21,373 bases of DNA, from NCBI GenBank assembly GCA_910584545.1, contig CAJUBC010000041.1:1-21373 (forward strand), in the 5' to 3' direction. This document shows positions 14,402 to 21,334 of this stretch, one piece after another. Positions within the stretch are counted from its first letter, which is position 1; each line of letters starts with the position of its first letter. The notes below the pieces were generated by a model, which saw nothing but the letters and a program-made list of their open reading frames with translations, did not search any database and was not told where the DNA came from. Origin of the DNA: an uncultured Muribaculaceae bacterium. Lineage in GTDB: Bacteria > Bacteroidota > Bacteroidia > Bacteroidales > Muribaculaceae. A program made the position numbers and the translations under genes.

Positions 14402-15940
14402 ATGACAGCAATATGGATCATCGTCGCGATAGTCACCCTCGTCATCGGTTACGTTGTGGCTACCGTGATCAGCAAACGTAACGCCGGCTCCCGCGCCAAC
14501 CTCATCATCGAGGAGGCCAACCGCGAGGCGGGCGTGATAAAGGAAAACAAGCTCCTCAAGGCGAAAGAGGAGGAAATGAAGATCCTCAACGAAGCGGAAC
14601 GCACCGCCAACCAGCGGATGCAGAAAGTCCAGGCTGCGGAGGCCCGCGCCAAACAGCGCGAGATCCAGCTCAACCAGATTCAGAACGACAACAACCGCCG
14701 CAAGAAGGAACTCGACAACCTGCGCAACAATCTCGACAACCGCGAGCAGCTCCTCGAGAGCCGCAGCGCCGAACTGGAGCAGATGCACCGCCAGACCCAG
14801 GAGGAACTCGTGAGAATCTCCGGCCTCTCGGCCGACGAGGCGCGCGAGAAGCTGGTGGAGAGCCTCAAGGACGAGGCCAAGACCGCAGCCGCAGGCTACA
14901 TCAACGACATCATGGACGAGGCGAAGATGACCGCCAGCAAGGAGGCCAAGCGCATCGTGATACAGAGCATCCAGCGCGTGGCCACGGAGACCGCCGTGGA
15001 GAACTCCGTGACGGTGTTCCACATCGACAACGATGAGATCAAGGGACGCATCATCGGCCGCGAGGGCCGCAACATCCGCGCCCTCGAGGCCGCCACCGGT
15101 ATCGAGATCATCGTCGACGATACCCCCGAGGCCATAGTCCTCTCCGGCTTCGACCCCGTGCGCCGCGAGATCGCCCGCCTCGCCCTTCACCAGCTCGTGG
15201 TGGACGGCCGCATCCATCCCGCCCGCATCGAGGAGGTTGTGGCCAAGGTCCGCAAGCAGGTCGAGGAGGAGATCATCGAGACCGGTAAGCGCACCACCAT
15301 CGACCTCGGTATCCACGGACTGCACCCGGAGCTGATCCGTCTGGTCGGCAAGATGAAATACCGCTCCAGCTACGGCCAGAACCTGCTGCAGCACTCCCGC
15401 GAGACGGCCAACCTCTGCGCCGTCATGGCTTCGGAACTCGGACTTAACCCGAAGAAGGCGCGTCGCGCCGGACTCCTCCACGATATAGGCAAGGTGCCTG
15501 ACGACGAGCCGGAACTCCCGCACGCGCTCCTCGGCATGAAACTCGCTGAGAAGTTCAAGGAGAAACCCGACATCTGCAACGCCATCGGCGCCCACCACGA
15601 CGAGGTGGAGCAGACATCGCTCCTCGCTCCGATCGTTCAGGTGTGCGACGCCATCTCCGGCGCCCGTCCCGGCGCGCGCCGCGAGATCGTGGAGGCGTAC
15701 ATCAAGCGTCTCAACGACCTCGAGCAGCTCGCCCTCTCCTACCCCGGAGTGCTCAAGACATACGCCATCCAGGCCGGCCGCGAACTCCGCGTGATAGTCG
15801 GCGCCGACAAGATCACCGACGAGGAGACAGAGAAGCTGTCGGCAGAGATCGCCAAGAAAATCCAGGATGAGCTCACTTATCCTGGTCAGGTGAAGATAAC
15901 GGTAATCCGCGAAACCCGCTCGATCAGCTTCGCAAAATAA
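14402..15940 (+). CDS. rny: Ribonuclease Y
   Basis: The 512-aa product has one N-terminal membrane helix (about 4-24), a long charged coiled coil (about 30-160), a KH RNA-binding domain with IKGRIIGREGRNIRALE (around 212-228), and an HD domain with HD at H360-D361 in GLLHDIGK, plus QHSRET and AHHDEVE motifs. RNase Y is a membrane-bound endonuclease that starts mRNA decay by cutting single-stranded A/U-rich RNA. Size and domain order are canonical. The ATG follows an A/T-rich stretch; no TAnnTTTG is seen nearby, so transcription likely comes from the zapA cluster promoter. The TAA is followed by only nine bases before the GTG of ricT, in the same frame. Confidence 0.96.
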   Translation: MTAIWIIVAIVTLVIGYVVATVISKRNAGSRANLIIEEANREAGVIKENKLLKAKEEEMKILNEAERTANQRMQKVQAAEARAKQREIQLNQIQNDNNRRKKELDNLRNNLDNREQLLESRSAELEQMHRQTQEELVRISGLSADEAREKLVESLKDEAKTAAAGYINDIMDEAKMTASKEAKRIVIQSIQRVATETAVENSVTVFHIDNDEIKGRIIGREGRNIRALEAATGIEIIVDDTPEAIVLSGFDPVRREIARLALHQLVVDGRIHPARIEEVVAKVRKQVEEEIIETGKRTTIDLGIHGLHPELIRLVGKMKYRSSYGQNLLQHSRETANLCAVMASELGLNPKKARRAGLLHDIGKVPDDEPELPHALLGMKLAEKFKEKPDICNAIGAHHDEVEQTSLLAPIVQVCDAISGARPGARREIVEAYIKRLNDLEQLALSYPGVLKTYAIQAGRELRVIVGADKITDEETEKLSAEIAKKIQDELTYPGQVKITVIRETRSISFAK

Positions 15941-15949
15941 GGGGAATCC

Positions 15950-17188
15950 GTGGACGCAGACATCAGAAAGAAATATTCCGACAGCGACGATCCGCGCGGG
16001 AAACTCCTCGCCACCAACTGGCTCGACGGGATTTCCGACAGCTCGGACTACGACACGGTGGAGGTGACGTTCAAGAACACCCGCAACGGGTTCTTCGTCA
16101 ACTCCTCCCATCTGCCGCTCAACATCGGCGACATCGTCGCCGTGGAGGCCTCGCCCGGCCATGACATCGGCCGCGTGAGCATGGTGGGGCGACTCGTGTC
16201 GCTCCAGATGAAGAAGGCCGGAGTCAAACCGGAGACGGAGCTCAAGCGCGTGTTCCGCCTCGCCACCCAGCAGGACCTCGAGAAGTACAACGCAGCCCGC
16301 GCCCGGGAGCACGACACCATGATCCGCACCAGGAAGATAGCCGAGGAGCTCGACCTTAACATGAAGATCGGCGACGTGGAGTATCAGGGCGACGGCGGCA
16401 AGGCGATATTCTACTATATCGCCGACGAGCGCGTGGACTTCCGCAAGCTCATCCGCATCCTGGCCGACACGTTCAAGGTGCGCGTGGAGATGAAGCAGAT
16501 AGGCGCCCGGCAGGAGGCCGGCCGCATCGGCGGAATCGGTCCCTGCGGCCGTCCGTTGTGCTGCGCGTCGTGGATGACCCATTTCGTCTCGGTAGGCACC
16601 GGCGCGGCAAGGATACAGGACCTCTCCATGAATCCGCAGAAACTCGCCGGCCAGTGCGCCAAGCTGAAATGCTGCCTGAACTTCGAGACCGACATCTACG
16701 CCGAGGCCCAGAAGGAGCTCCCGCCGAAGGATGTGCAGCTCGAGACCAAGGACAACCTCTACTATTTCTTCAAGGCCGACATCCTGGCCAGGACCATTAC
16801 TTACTCCACGGGCCGCAAGATTCCGGCGAACCTCGTCACCATCAGCACCGACAGGGCGTTCGAGGTGATCGCGCTCAACAAGCAGGGAGTCAAACCCGAA
16901 AACCTTGCTCCCGGCTCGAAGGAGGAGGAGCGTCCCGCAGGTTACGTTGACCTCGTGGAGCAGGAAAGCCTCACCCGCTTCGACAAATCGAAGCGAAAGA
17001 AAAAGAAGAAACAGCCGCAGAAACCGGAGGGGAAGAAGCAGGGTCAGCCGAAGAGCGAGGGAGCGAAACAGCAGCCGCAGCCTAAGGGTGACGGAGCCAG
17101 ACAGCAACCACATCCCAAAGGTGAGGGCGCGGAGAAAAAGAACAAGCGCAAACCCAAGAAAAAGCAACCTCCGAAGCAGGCAGAATGA
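15950..17188 (+). CDS. ricT: RicT/PSP1-domain protein (YaaT-like)
   Basis: The start is GTG 15950, nine bases after the rny stop; the next in-frame Met is 86 residues on and would cut the domain. Residues about 35-300 are the PSP1/RicT core, with ARQEAGRIGGIGPCGRPLCC and two CX4CC motifs (C199/C204/C205 and C236/C241/C242). In B. subtilis, RicT with RicA and RicF forms the Fe-S-bearing Y-complex that directs RNase Y specificity; the cysteines here fit cluster binding. No RicA or RicF gene is seen in the window. From about residue 347 to 412 the protein becomes a Lys/Gln/Pro/Gly tail with imperfect 11-residue repeats (GAKQQPQPKGD, GARQQPHPKGE), very basic and probably disordered, perhaps RNA-binding. 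The stop overlaps the GldH-like start as ATGA. Confidence 0.9.
   Translation: MDADIRKKYSDSDDPRGKLLATNWLDGISDSSDYDTVEVTFKNTRNGFFVNSSHLPLNIGDIVAVEASPGHDIGRVSMVGRLVSLQMKKAGVKPETELKRVFRLATQQDLEKYNAARAREHDTMIRTRKIAEELDLNMKIGDVEYQGDGGKAIFYYIADERVDFRKLIRILADTFKVRVEMKQIGARQEAGRIGGIGPCGRPLCCASWMTHFVSVGTGAARIQDLSMNPQKLAGQCAKLKCCLNFETDIYAEAQKELPPKDVQLETKDNLYYFFKADILARTITYSTGRKIPANLVTISTDRAFEVIALNKQGVKPENLAPGSKEEERPAGYVDLVEQESLTRFDKSKRKKKKKQPQKPEGKKQGQPKSEGAKQQPQPKGDGARQQPHPKGEGAEKKNKRKPKKKQPPKQAE
17060..17125 (+). repeat. Two imperfect 33-bp tandem repeats in the ricT tail
   Basis: Units 17060-17092 and 17093-17125 encode 11 residues each with conserved spacing (GAxQQPxPKGx). The next bases start a third, degraded unit (GAEKK). 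In-frame 33-bp units could expand or contract by slippage, so tail length may vary between strains. Confidence 0.7.
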
Positions 17189-17694
17189 GAAACCAACGGC
17201 ACGGCATATTCGTTGTATGGTTGTACGGGATGGTGACATTGTTCGCTCTGTCGGCGGGACTGGTTTCCTGCCGGGAGGCCGGCGGCACGGTATGGTCGCG
17301 GTTCAGCGACGTGGGCCCGGAGGGGCTTGAGCCGCAGATGCCGGAGACCTTCCGGGTGGAGCCTGCCGATTCGGCGGCTGCACGACAGCTGAAACACCGC
17401 ATCGTGCTTCACGTGCGCTATCCCCGGAGGGTGACTCCGCCGCCGTTCCGTCTGCTCGTCACCGCTGACTGCGACACCGGCACCTTCTTCACCGACACCG
17501 TCACGGTCCGCCCCGGCCGACATGGAGAACAGGCACCCGGCCAAGGCGCACTCGGTGTCCTCGAAATCACCGACACCGTAATAGAGAACTTCAGCCTTCC
17601 TCCGGGATGGACCGAATTCTCGGTATCGTCGCTCTCTCCGGCCGCCGATACCAAGGGGCTCTCGTCGATAGGTCTTTCGCTGGAGCGTATGTGA
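17185..17694 (+). CDS. gldH: GldH-like lipoprotein
   Basis: The 169-aa product has a signal peptide with lipobox LVSC (lipidated C29). The mature part has the GldH pattern: VWSRFSDVGPEGL near the start, a LKHRIVLHVRYPRRVTPPP strand segment, DTVTV, then GALGVLEITDTVIENFSLPPG and a closing GLSSIGLSLERM. GldH is needed for gliding and type IX secretion in Flavobacterium, but homologues occur across non-gliding Bacteroidales, where the role is unknown. The start ATG overlaps the ricT stop (ATGA), so it is translationally coupled. A PSP1/RicT gene beside gldH is, from my knowledge, a common Bacteroidota arrangement. The N-terminal region before the hydrophobic core is longer than usual (MRNQRHG). 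Confidence 0.7.
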   Translation: MRNQRHGIFVVWLYGMVTLFALSAGLVSCREAGGTVWSRFSDVGPEGLEPQMPETFRVEPADSAAARQLKHRIVLHVRYPRRVTPPPFRLLVTADCDTGTFFTDTVTVRPGRHGEQAPGQGALGVLEITDTVIENFSLPPGWTEFSVSSLSPAADTKGLSSIGLSLERM

Positions 17695-17786
17695 CTTCCG
17701 GCATTGAGCGGTGGAGCCTACAGACGGTATGCCGTTTTGGCCCGCATTATTAAAAGTTAATAATAAACTGATAGATAAGTTTCTAT

Positions 17787-18971
17787 ATGTATTTCCCTCT
17801 TCTACTTCCGGAATCGGAATCTGAGTTGAATCTCCGCGTGGCAAAAGCTCGCAAGGCCATGGAAGCCCATAAGCTCGAGGCCATGCTTATCGTGTCATCG
17901 GCCAACATGTTCTATTTCGCCGGCGGCATCTTCAACGGCTATATCTGGCTCTCGCTGACTGACGGCCCGATCTTCTTCGTCGTGCCGCCGCTGAAGACCG
18001 ACAGCCCTCTCAGCCGGAGCATCCGCAAACCGGAACAGATTCCGGCATTGCTCGCCGACGAAGGCATCAGGATACCGAAGCGCGTGGGTCTCGAGTTCGA
18101 CGACCTGCTCTATACCGAGGTAAAGCGCCTCTCGGGACTCTTCCCCGACTCGGAGATTGCCGACGCATCGGTAGCTATGCGCGAATGCCGCGCCGTGAAG
18201 ACCCCTTACGAGCTTAAGGTGATGCGTGAGGATGGCCGCAAACAGGCCGCCGTCTATTCGCGCATACCTCACTGCTATCAGGAGGGGATGACCGACCTGG
18301 AGTTCCAGATAGAGATCGAGCATGTGCTGCGCCGCGAGGGATGTCTCGGATTTCCCCGCGTGGCGGGACGCCGCATGGAGATAAACCTCGGCTCGGTGCT
18401 CGCCGGTGAGAATGCCGACGAACCCTCGCCCTACGATTTTTCGATGGGTGGAGCCGGAGCCGACCCCTCGCTGCCTGTCGGCGCGTCGGGAACCATCATG
18501 CACCCCGGCATCGCGGTGATGGTCGACATGAACGGAGGTTTCAACGGTTATCAGACCGACATGACGCGCGTATGGAGCATCGAGGGCCTGCCGAAGCTTG
18601 CCTACGACGCCCACCGCTGCTCATGCGACATACTTCGAGACCTTGAGAAATTCGCCCGCCCCGGCGTGGAGATAGGCGAGCTTTACCGGCGCGCCCGCCG
18701 TCTCGCCGAAGACGCGGGCCTCAGCGAGTATTTCATGGGACATAACCATCAGGTGAAGTTCATCGGCCACGGCGTGGGCATCCAGCTCAACGAGATTCCG
18801 GTGATTATGGAGCGCAACCGCGGTCTGCTCGCCGAAAACATGACAATAGCCATAGAACCGAAATTCGTCCTTCCCGGCGTCGGCGCCGTGGGCGTGGAGA
18901 ACACCTACATTGTGACTCCCGACGGACTGGAGAACATCACTCCGCTGGACGAAGACATACATGAACTGTAA
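17787..18971 (+). CDS. M24 family aminopeptidase (Xaa-Pro peptidase type)
   Basis: The 394-aa product has a creatinase-type N-terminal domain (about 10-140) and a pita-bread M24 catalytic domain. All five metal ligands of the family are present with normal spacing: D247 and D258 (VMVDMNGGFNGYQTDMTRVW), H328 (GHGVGIQLNE), E357 (IAIEPK) and E371 (GVENTY). It likely removes N-terminal residues ahead of proline from peptides in the cytoplasm; no signal peptide is present. Within the family, prolidase and aminopeptidase P activities cannot be separated by eye. No clean -7 box is seen; TTTTG at 17735-17739 could be a -33 element. The cca gene follows 20 bp after the stop and probably shares the transcript. 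Confidence 0.92.
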   Translation: MYFPLLLPESESELNLRVAKARKAMEAHKLEAMLIVSSANMFYFAGGIFNGYIWLSLTDGPIFFVVPPLKTDSPLSRSIRKPEQIPALLADEGIRIPKRVGLEFDDLLYTEVKRLSGLFPDSEIADASVAMRECRAVKTPYELKVMREDGRKQAAVYSRIPHCYQEGMTDLEFQIEIEHVLRREGCLGFPRVAGRRMEINLGSVLAGENADEPSPYDFSMGGAGADPSLPVGASGTIMHPGIAVMVDMNGGFNGYQTDMTRVWSIEGLPKLAYDAHRCSCDILRDLEKFARPGVEIGELYRRARRLAEDAGLSEYFMGHNHQVKFIGHGVGIQLNEIPVIMERNRGLLAENMTIAIEPKFVLPGVGAVGVENTYIVTPDGLENITPLDEDIHEL

Positions 18972-18991
18972 AGACATTCACTGACTGTAAA

Positions 18992-20404
18992 ATGAATTTG
19001 GCTTCCAGTCTGAAGCACCCTGTGTTCCGGCACATAGGCCAGGTGGCCGACGCGATGGGCCGCGAGGTCTATGTGGTCGGAGGCTACGTGCGCGACATAT
19101 TCCTCGACCGGCCCTCGGTCGACATCGATTTCGTAACCGTCGGAAGCGGCATCGAGCTGGCCACAGCTGTGGCCGAGAGCCTCGGCCGCGCCAAGCATCT
19201 TGCCGTATACGCCAGCTACGGCACGGCGCAGGTGCGTCACGGCGACCTCGAGCTCGAGTTCGTCGGCGCCCGGCGTGAGTCATATTCCCGCGAAAGCCGC
19301 AATCCCATCGTGGAGGACGGAACTCTCGAAGATGACCAGAACAGGCGCGACTTCACCATCAACGCCATGGCCATCTGCCTCAACGAGGGGCGGTTCGGCG
19401 AACTCGTCGACCCGTTCGGAGGCGTTGCCGACATCGAGGCGCGCATAATCCGCACCCCTCTCGACCCTGACATCACTTTCTCCGACGACCCGCTACGCAT
19501 GATGCGGGCCATCCGCTTCGCCACCCAGCTCGGCTTCAGGATCCATCCCGAGACCCTCGAGGCAATCTCGCGCAACAGCGGCCGCATCGAGATCATCACC
19601 AAGGAGCGCATCAACGATGAACTGTCGAAGATAATCCGCTCCCCGCGCCCGTCGGTCGGCTTCAAGCTCCTCGACCGCACGGGACTTCTCGACCGGATCT
19701 TCCCTGCCCTTGCCAAGCTCAAGGGAGTGGAGATTCAGGACGGCAAGGGACACAAGGATAATTTCAACCATACGCTGCAGGTGCTCGACAACGTAGCCGC
19801 GAAGAGCGACAACGAGTGGCTCCGCTGGGCCACACTGCTGCATGACATAGGCAAACCGGCCACCAAGCGCTACGATAATCGGTTGGGGTGGACGTTCCAC
19901 AACCATAACTATGTGGGTGAGAAGATGATACCCGGCATATTCCGCCAGATGAAGCTTCCGATGAACGAGAAGATGAAGTATGTGGCTAAGATTGTGGGTC
20001 TCCACATGCGTCCGCAGTCGGTAGGCGAAAGCGGAGTGTCGGATTCCGGAGTGCGCCGGCTTATCACCGATGCCGGTCCGGATCTCGAGGACCTGATGAC
20101 TTTGGCCGAGGCAGATATCACCTCGAAGAATCCGGCAAAGGTACGCCGTCAGCTCGACGGCTTTACCCGTCTGCGTGAGCGCATGGCGCAGATCAACGAT
20201 GCAGACGAACTCCGCAACTGGAAGAACCCGGTCAACGGCAACGAACTGATGGAACACTTCGGCCTCCCGGCGGGCCGCTGGATTCAGGGCATAAAGAAAG
20301 CAGTGAAAGAAGCCGTGATGGAAGGCACCATCCCCTACGACCACGACGCAGCCTGGACCTACGCCCTCTCCATCGCCGACAACTACATCGGCAAGGAGGA
20401 GTAA
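18992..20404 (+). CDS. cca: CCA tRNA nucleotidyltransferase with HD domain
   Basis: The 470-aa product has the poly(A)-polymerase/CCA-adding head: VVGGYVRDIFL (28-38) and the catalytic carboxylates D44 and D46 in SVDIDFV. The DDQNRRDFTINAMAI motif and the neck region (DPLRMMRAIRFATQLGF, IHPETLEAI) follow. An HD domain follows with H284-D285 in TLLHDIGKP and a later HNHNYVGEKM. It adds or repairs the 3' CCA of tRNAs; the HD part may give an associated phosphatase or phosphodiesterase activity, as in related enzymes. Size and order fit the Bacteroidota form. It follows the M24 gene by 20 bp. It converges on the XRE regulator, whose stop codon is 10 bp away, with only a U-rich stretch and no hairpin between them. 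Confidence 0.95.
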   Translation: MNLASSLKHPVFRHIGQVADAMGREVYVVGGYVRDIFLDRPSVDIDFVTVGSGIELATAVAESLGRAKHLAVYASYGTAQVRHGDLELEFVGARRESYSRESRNPIVEDGTLEDDQNRRDFTINAMAICLNEGRFGELVDPFGGVADIEARIIRTPLDPDITFSDDPLRMMRAIRFATQLGFRIHPETLEAISRNSGRIEIITKERINDELSKIIRSPRPSVGFKLLDRTGLLDRIFPALAKLKGVEIQDGKGHKDNFNHTLQVLDNVAAKSDNEWLRWATLLHDIGKPATKRYDNRLGWTFHNHNYVGEKMIPGIFRQMKLPMNEKMKYVAKIVGLHMRPQSVGESGVSDSGVRRLITDAGPDLEDLMTLAEADITSKNPAKVRRQLDGFTRLRERMAQINDADELRNWKNPVNGNELMEHFGLPAGRWIQGIKKAVKEAVMEGTIPYDHDAAWTYALSIADNYIGKEE

Positions 20405-20414
20405 CCGGTCTTTT

Positions 20415-20774
20415 TCATTGATTTTTCTTGTTTTTCGGGTAGGCTCTTTTGTCGCGCATCTTACTGCGGATAAGGTCCAGCTCGGCCATTGTGTCGAATT
20501 TGGCTTTGTCGAACAGGCTGCGGATCTCAGCGGTGTATCCTAATGCCATGGCTAATTTCACGAGTGAATCGAAAGCGATAAGACCTTTCTGTTCGAAACG
20601 GGCCACGGTAGAGAGCGGTACTCCCGACAGCTGGGAGATGCGCTGCCGGGTGATATTCTTCTCCACCCGACGCTTGCGGAAATTCTCCGCCACCTCCCGC
20701 GAGATATCCTCCGCATTATCGAGAGTGAACCCCTCCAATAATGCTAAAAAGTTAGCACTATTACTGTCAAACAT
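20415..20774 (-). CDS. XRE/HipB-like helix-turn-helix regulator without its partner
   Basis: The 119-aa protein has an N-terminal helical segment (about 1-30) and an XRE-type HTH (about 28-84, with ITRQRISQLSGVPLSTVARFEQKG at 41-64). A C-terminal tail ending in a Lys/Asn-rich stretch follows. The layout resembles Bacteroidales HipB antitoxins, which are normally followed by a hipA-type kinase gene. Here the downstream side on this strand is cca in the opposite orientation, so no HipA partner is present. A near-perfect promoter lies at 20830-20799 and a symmetric TGCTAA/TTAGCA site sits within the first codons, suggesting self-repression. It could be an orphan regulator or the leftover of a decayed toxin-antitoxin pair. 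Confidence 0.85.
   Translation of the reverse strand: MFDSNSANFLALLEGFTLDNAEDISREVAENFRKRRVEKNITRQRISQLSGVPLSTVARFEQKGLIAFDSLVKLAMALGYTAEIRSLFDKAKFDTMAELDLIRSKMRDKRAYPKNKKNQ
20742..20757. promoter_or_regulatory. Candidate autoregulatory operator in the XRE gene
   Basis: TGCTAA (20742-20747), AAAG, TTAGCA (20752-20757) is a perfect 6-bp inverted repeat lying 17-32 bp into the gene from its ATG. After a one-base mismatch the symmetry continues for two more pairs. The position just downstream of promoter and start suits binding by the XRE protein itself. Confidence 0.45.
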
Positions 20775-20798
20775 ACCAATACTACCATTATTTTGCTA

Positions 20799-20830
20799 CA
20801 AATATAACAAATAAATCCGACACTTACAAA
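20799..20830 (-). promoter_or_regulatory. Bacteroidota-type promoter for the XRE gene
   Basis: On the minus strand TTTG (20830-20827) and TATATTTG (20806-20799) are 20 bp apart, a full match. The ATG (20774) is 25 bp from the -7 box, giving a short leader of about 18 nt. Confidence 0.8.
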
Positions 20831-20833
20831 TAG

Positions 20834-20865
20834 AAAAATGCCCCGGATGGACATGTCCCGGGGCA
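20834..20865 (-). terminator. Minus-strand terminator with no intact gene before it
   Basis: TGCCCCGG (20839-20846) and CCGGGGCA (20858-20865) pair perfectly over 8 bp around an 11-nt loop. On the minus strand five T follow (20838-20834). No intact minus-strand gene precedes it, only the remnant ending at 20887. It abuts the XRE promoter. Confidence 0.75.
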
Positions 20866-20886
20866 GAGAGGAGATAATTTAAATAT

Positions 20887-20982
20887 TTAGAGTTTAGAAG
20901 CGGCCTTTGTTATGCGTTGAGCAAGATCCTCGAGAGAATCCTTCAGCTAAAAGGCGATTACATCAGCGTGTCCGCTGAATAG
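20887..20982 (-). pseudogene. Possible 3' remnant of a decayed minus-strand gene
   Basis: The minus strand from 20946 reads LKDSLEDLAQRITKAASKL then TAA (20889-20887), an amphipathic helix-like C terminus. It lies 22 bp before a strong terminator, as a real gene end would. One frame codon upstream is TAG (20949-20947), before which LFSGHADVIAF is readable until a TAA at 20985-20983. Upstream of that the DNA turns AT-rich with a promoter facing the other way. This fits a truncated gene whose 5' part was lost or replaced. The stretch is short, so chance remains possible, and no family is recognised. Confidence 0.35.
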
Positions 20983-20992
20983 TTACTGATTT

Positions 20993-21024
20993 TTTGTATC
21001 ATTAGGTAAAATATTATATATTTG
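20993..21024 (+). promoter_or_regulatory. Bacteroidota-type promoter for the low-GC gene
   Basis: TTTG (20993-20996) and TATATTTG (21017-21024) are spaced 20 bp apart, a full match, 25 bp before the ATG at 21050. Confidence 0.8.
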
Positions 21025-21049
21025 CAGAAATATAAAAAAACTAAATCTT

Positions 21050-21334
21050 ATGCCTAATAATACAAAGGAAACTAAACCTAATAACTCTTCTGATTTAGAG
21101 TGGTGGGAATATCTTATTCCTGGATATAATACTTATCGTGTCATAGAACATCTTACAGATAAATATGGCAAACCTGCAAAAATGGCAGCAGATGATGTTA
21201 TTGATAATAATATTAGAAGACCTATTAGAACAAAATTAGGATTAAGTAATCGTAGAACATTAACTGAACGTAATTTTGATAATAGGTATCTAAATGAATT
21301 AAGACTCATAACAGATTCTACAATAGTTCGTTAA
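21050..21334 (+). CDS. Hypothetical protein of low-GC, probably transferred DNA
   Basis: The 94-aa product is unfamiliar to me. It begins with a polar, Asn/Lys-rich segment (about 1-15), then LEWWEYLIPGYNTYRVIEHL (17-36), which is aromatic and possibly membrane-associating or a folding core. A basic region (RRPIRTKLGLSNRRTLTERN, 56-75) and a polar end follow. No signal peptide is seen. The DNA is about one third G+C and uses AGA, TTA and ATT codons, unlike the GC-rich neighbours with CGC and CTC. It has its own well-formed promoter and a short A-rich leader, so it is probably expressed. Acquired accessory DNA is likely; the remaining 39 bp to the window edge are also free of any gene I can identify. 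Confidence 0.65.
   Translation: MPNNTKETKPNNSSDLEWWEYLIPGYNTYRVIEHLTDKYGKPAKMAADDVIDNNIRRPIRTKLGLSNRRTLTERNFDNRYLNELRLITDSTIVR

Noticed and set aside
14396..17239. A 947-aa open frame antisense to rny and ricT
   Set aside because: Both sense genes show complete catalytic and binding motifs. The antisense frame is an artefact of few stop codons on the complementary strand of GC-rich, biased coding DNA.
17699..17738. CGGCAT/ATGCCG hairpin plus TTTT as a terminator after the GldH-like gene
   Set aside because: The stem is only 6 bp with a 24-nt loop and a four-base T run, too weak to call.
17735..17768. TTTTG ... TAATAAAC as a promoter for the M24 gene
   Set aside because: Spacing is right but the -7 box matches only the TA of TAnnTTTG.
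20405..20414. A terminator between cca and the XRE gene
   Set aside because: Only ten bases separate the convergent stop codons and no stem can be drawn; the U-rich bases alone are not enough.
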